From assembly GCA_025716855.1 (NCBI GenBank), contig JAIXMQ010000081.1, positions 1-64,000 on the forward strand: 64,000 nt of DNA, read 5' to 3'. The notes beneath the pieces are model-generated. The model had not been told where the DNA came from. It searched no databases and worked only from the letters and a program-made list of their open reading frames with translations. Shown piece by piece: positions 59,860 to 64,000 of this stretch (position 1 is its first letter; each line of letters opens with the position of its first letter). Origin of the DNA: Pilaira anomala (lineage: Eukaryota > Mucoromycota > Mucoromycetes > Mucorales > Mucoraceae). Position numbers and translations under genes: made by a program.

Positions 59860-61074
59860 ATGCCTACTTTACTTACACGAACATTTGCTTTACTAAATAA
59901 TACAAAACCTCCAACAGAAGGAGAAGGCATAGTACATAGCGTAATATCTATCCCATCCTCACCTAAATACAAACCAGAAATATCGATATGGAAAGCAGCA
60001 GAGCAAGGTGACTTGACTGCACTAGAATATTATGTTCAACATACGACTGTAGATCCCAATACTCTTTTGAATACCCGAGATCCAGACACCGATTGTACCT
60101 TACTTCATTTAGTCGTATCCAATAGTACACCCAATACATTACCCATTGTAAAATTATTATTAGAAAATGGAGCAGATGCAACAGCGCGTAACGTATATAA
60201 CGTACAAGCTATCCATATGGCTTCCTTACATTGTCCTCAACCTTTAGAATTAATACGACTTTTATTGGATCACAAAGCTAGTCCCAACTCACGCGATGGG
60301 GATGGTTGGACACCACTTCATTATGCTGCTCGATTTTGTCAACCACCTGATAAAGTAGTAGAGTTATTGATATCCAAGGGTGCCGATATCAATTTAACTG
60401 ATACAGGCCATAAATCACCTTTATTTGGTCTCTTAGCCAATGGAGACCTCTCAGATTGCCTTGACTGGCTTATTCATAGTATGAAAGCAGATGTCAGTAT
60501 TCGTGGTGATTTCCTAGATCAAACCAGTCGACAGACAAGACCAGGTACAATTATTTTACAAGCTGCAAAATATGGACGCATCGATTGTCTATCTTTATTG
60601 ATGGCAAGTACTGTTGCTATGAATCAATTACGTCGTGTCATTCAACGTGATGAACTTGATTTTGCTGGTCATTTAGTCAGGGAACATAAAAAGAAATTGA
60701 TCAAGGCAGCTGGTACAGAATCACAAATCCAAAAGGTGGATTCAATCTTGTCTCTCTTACAAGAATTAGAGGATATGTTGGAAAGAGATCCTTTATCATT
60801 ATTAAGTGTTCGAAAGATGGAGACTGAAACTAAGTTGCCTTTAGAATCTACAAGTAATAATAAAATTAAAAGAAGACATACTCTTATGACCATGTTGGAT
60901 TCGATGCGTAAAAAGAGAGGCAGTCCTTATACAGAGCAATCAACAAATGCGATACAACAACAACCCAAAGATTCTACTACAGCCAAATTATTTAGAAGAA
61001 TGAGTAGAATTGTTCGTAGAACGAAAAGTGAAAATAATGCATCAACAAGCAGTAACAAAGCAATCGCCCGTTAA
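59860..61074 (+). CDS. ankyrin-repeat protein
   Basis: Intronless, 404 residues. Ankyrin repeats occupy about residues 40-240: IWKAAEQGDLTALEYYVQ, CTLLHLVVSNSTPNTLPIVK, AIHMASLHCPQPLELIRLL, DGDGWTPLHYAARFCQPPDK, and a last one before the IIIQAAK-like segment. The rest is helical with a basic, Ser/Thr/Lys-rich end (MLDSMRKKRG, SRIVRRTKSENNA). No enzymatic or DNA-binding motif is visible. It probably serves as a scaffold; function unknown. Confidence 0.8.
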   Translation: MPTLLTRTFALLNNTKPPTEGEGIVHSVISIPSSPKYKPEISIWKAAEQGDLTALEYYVQHTTVDPNTLLNTRDPDTDCTLLHLVVSNSTPNTLPIVKLLLENGADATARNVYNVQAIHMASLHCPQPLELIRLLLDHKASPNSRDGDGWTPLHYAARFCQPPDKVVELLISKGADINLTDTGHKSPLFGLLANGDLSDCLDWLIHSMKADVSIRGDFLDQTSRQTRPGTIILQAAKYGRIDCLSLLMASTVAMNQLRRVIQRDELDFAGHLVREHKKKLIKAAGTESQIQKVDSILSLLQELEDMLERDPLSLLSVRKMETETKLPLESTSNNKIKRRHTLMTMLDSMRKKRGSPYTEQSTNAIQQQPKDSTTAKLFRRMSRIVRRTKSENNASTSSNKAIAR

Positions 61075-61145
61075 CTTTTACATCTTTAACAATCTTCTTT
61101 TTTTTTTTTAATAAATAATCATAGCGAAATACATTACATTTATTA

Positions 61146-62799
61146 TTATTGACTTGATACAAGTTTTGAGCTAGCTAACATACAAGCTAATATTTTACCA
61201 CTTGTAGAAGAATAGCCTAATTGCCATCGATCATCTTCATTATTTTTCCAGACTAAATTATCCAAGGCACTTTCTAAATCTTTTTCATCAGGTTGGTTGT
61301 TATAGATTTCTTCTGCAAGCGATTTAAAGTATTGGATTACTTTATTAGGTCGAACAAATTCACCCTCTTTTGCTTCCATTATGAGCGAAAGTAATTCTCT
61401 AAAGTCTGCAGTACCGTATCCACTACCAAGTGAATAAATACCTGTAAATTGTATTATCAAATTATTTGACACCGCTAAATCTTTTTTTTGTTAAAGAAAA
61501 AAAAAATACAAAAATTAGGATTAAATAATATACATTTCTATTTTTTTTTTTTTTTTTTCATCTTTTACCTTTTCTCCATCTTACTCTAAACCCATTATTG
61601 ACGATTATATCATCCACTATTTCACTATATGTAATCTTTTTTGATCCATGTAAGTCATCCTCCACATAACATTCTTTACTTTTCAATCGAATCAAAAGCG
61701 GGCACAACTTATCCTGAAGATCCATCCGGGTCTGAACAGGTCTCTCAAAGTTTTTTTTACACACCAATTTCTTTTCCTTCATCAACCGATTCACAATACC
61801 GTCTAAACAAACCGATTTCAATTGAATAACACCTATTTGATACACCTGTTGTCGCTGGCGATCCAAGACAGATGGATTTCCTCGTGTGTACAATGAAAGT
61901 CCATGCTTCTCTAACCCAATTGGCTTTTCAACAACACGACTGATTTGGCCTGTGTGTCCGTAATCGTTCATTGCCAGATAATCGTCAACGCGAATACGAT
62001 ATGTTTCGGATAAGATCTCTTTACGTTGTGGGTAGTTTGATTTAATATCGTTGAAATCACAGTCGATCGTAAGCGATTGATTCAATGTGTTGCATAGCTG
62101 TTGAATACTGGGTGGTTTGGATGAAGCTGTTGTCTTTGAATTTTTGAATAGTGATGTAATATCGCGGCGAGGTTTCGTTGAGGGTGTTTGTAGAGTGGGA
62201 CGAGGTTTTTGGGAAGAATTGGGTGGAAGTTGGACAAGTGGAGTTATTTCCTGTGCTGTAGTAGATAAGTCTCCAGTAGCTTGTACTACGGATGATGATC
62301 TCGGCGATACACTTGTCTGCACTGTCGATGGTGATGTTATATTGTTTAATAGTGGGGTTCTATCCTGAATCGTCTCACGTCCTGGTGATGCATGTGCTGG
62401 AACATAAGAACTCAGCGATTCAAAGGGTAAAGCAGACTGAAATTTTGAATGTTTTCTTATTTTCTCTGCTTCATGTTCCGTTGGTTTAATCGATCGCTTT
62501 TTAGGGATTACCGTGGCAGCAGTATCAGAAGGTAACAAATGTGTCGCTTTGTTTTGTACCTGGTGATGGGCGGAGGGAGGAGATGAAGACTGATTGATTG
62601 GAGTCCAGGATGATGATCTACTTGTTGATCCATGTGGTGTATCACTTGCGTTCTCAATTTGCCAATTTTCCATTGCCCTATCATCTGACTCTACCATTGA
62701 GAAATCCCAGTCGTTTTTAGAAGGTTCTTGAATATGCGAAGTAGTGGGTCTGTGTATTTTTCAGCGTTAGGAATGTTTGTGCCTCTTTCTCCCCCCTCC

Positions 62800-62835
<36 letters not shown>

Positions 62836-63971
62836 TACGCCTTACTAAAAAATTGATCTACTTTGGTTGGATAAACAGTATCTAAAATCTTCTGAACCAA
62901 GTTGACAATACGATCCTTTTCATGAAATAAAATGGTAGTTTTATTAGGCTCAATATTCACTGTTAAAAAAAAAAAAGAGACATCAGAAGTTGCATGTATA
63001 ATTTTAAAATTTTGAATTTACCATCGTATTTGTTTGGAGGTAACTGGATATCGATATAAATAAAAGGTGTCTTTTTAATTGTGGTTTCCGTTAACCCGAT
63101 CGTTTCTCTGTACCTATTTCGGATCAGTGTTACCAAATCTTTTAACTCGGACTTGACATAATTTATAGGTCTCTGATTGACATAGAAAAAAATACGTTCA
63201 GGTCCCTTTAATGTAATAGAAGGGTCTAATGCAAAAGATTAATTTAGCATGATTATGTTTTGTGCTACACACACACACACACACACACAAACCTGAATTT
63301 GGCTTGGGTATGACAACATCTACAGTGACTGGCGCATCACTATTTGACTCATCAGTTTCAATAAATCTTTCCAACATATCATTAAAAGTAGCTCCAAATA
63401 AATGCAACATGGTCTTTTCAATGGATGGTGTCACGGGTTTGATCCAATTATTGTTTGAATCATTTTTATTATTGACACCAGCCGTATCCTTCGTTTGAGT
63501 TGAAGAAAATCTGACTTTTGGATGCGTTAATGCATATTTTATCAATAGTTCTTGTATTTTCTTCATGGTGTTCGTAGCATTTTTTTGTGCTAATTGTCGT
63601 CTCACCGGCAAATTATAGAATGGTTTGTAAATTGTAATGATTGTTCCTGAATTGGCCAACGTATTTGTTACTTTTTCACTATTGATATAATCTCGTTAAT
63701 GTCTCGAAAAAAAAAATATTTGATTTTAACATTACTTTATCAATGATCCTTCTTTATCAATATCGTATTGTTTTGCAATTACGTCGTTCTTGGTCTTTGT
63801 GACAACTGTCATTTTATCAGAAATAGAGCAAATAGCATGCATTGCTTCTCCACGAAATCCATAACTCTCAACTTTCTCTAGGTCCTCAAATTCTTTGATT
63901 TTAGATGTATAGTGCTGTTTTGCTATATAAGTTCTATCTTCTTCTTCAATACCGTCACCATTATCTTTTAT
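61146..63971 (-). CDS. MutL homologue of the MLH2/human-PMS1 type (5' end beyond window)
   Basis: Six exons are visible: 63971-63736, 63678-63293, 63225-63022, 62959-62839, 62749-61569 and 61474-61146, coding about 818 residues; the true N-terminus lies beyond the right edge. The GHKL ATPase carries DNGDGIEEED and ESYGFRGEAMHAI. Transducer text includes GTIITIYKPFYNLPVRRQLA, ERIFFYVNQRPINY and VNIEPNKTTILFHEKD. A long Ser/Pro/Lys linker precedes a C-terminal region with GTADFRELLSLI and RPNKVIQYFKSLAEEI, resembling MutL dimerisation domains. The DQHAxxER endonuclease motif and CPHGRP zinc motif of PMS2/yeast Pms1 are absent. That and the PVRRQLA region point to the accessory MLH2-type subunit in mismatch repair. 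Confidence 0.82.
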
Positions 63972-64000
63972 CTGTATTGTTTATTTTAATAAAATGTTCA

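Overview
The window is eukaryotic and looks like an early-diverging filamentous fungus, most likely a Mucorales species (Rhizopus/Mucor type). This is inferred from strong AT richness with very long A/T homopolymers, many short (about 50-120 bp) GT-AG introns with GTAAGT-like donors, short intergenic gaps between some housekeeping genes, and genes for chitin synthase, fungal Zn2Cys6 regulators and fungal pyruvate decarboxylase. No search could be run, so species-level assignment is not made. All exon models were built by hand from splice motifs, reading-frame continuity and family conservation.

Layout. 1-5.6 kb: AT-rich, gene-poor sequence with a 173-bp MITE (TA target duplication), an orphan acidic/basic gene without a visible start, and a decayed LRR/F-box-like fragment. 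5.6-7.2 kb: pyruvate kinase. 7.5-12.4 kb: a repeat island of two inverted Tc1/mariner-type transposon remnants bracketing a decayed multi-exon gene and a repeat that recurs at 46.6-46.9 kb. 13.3-21.96 kb: a SAM methyltransferase (+), PEX7 (-), an ARL1 small GTPase (+), a small unrecognised gene (-) and pyruvate decarboxylase (-). 24.7-34.9 kb: a Zn2Cys6 factor (+), a 16-exon BAR-PH-ArfGAP-ankyrin protein (-), the branched-chain ketoacid dehydrogenase E1-alpha subunit (-) and a chitin synthase (-). 37.5-38.2 kb: a 675-bp foldback element with TA target duplication and an internal tandem array. 39.1-42.4 kb: a universal stress protein (+) and an APC-family permease (-). 45.6-46.9 kb: another decayed F-box-like fragment next to the second copy of the dispersed repeat. 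47.1-50.7 kb: mitochondrial Lon protease (-). 51.8-58.8 kb: a small methyltransferase (-), a dysferlin-domain PEX30-like peroxin (+), a DUF4112 protein (+), a 152-residue orphan (-) and GET4 (-). 59.9 kb to the end: an ankyrin protein (+) and a MutL homologue of the MLH2/human-PMS1 type, cut by the right edge (-).

Functional picture. The named genes are chromosomal housekeeping functions: fermentation (pyruvate kinase, pyruvate decarboxylase), mitochondrial branched-chain amino acid breakdown and proteolysis (BCKDHA, Lon), membrane traffic (ARL1, ArfGAP, GET4), peroxisome biogenesis (PEX7, PEX30-like), cell wall (chitin synthase) and mismatch repair. No biosynthetic cluster or operon-like arrangement is evident. 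The most distinctive material is the set of non-autonomous mobile elements and decayed families, plus extreme gene-structure features: two 4-nt exons (ARL1 start exon, permease internal exon), a 13-nt exon, a probable GC-AG intron, and an intron inside the Lon catalytic-serine motif.
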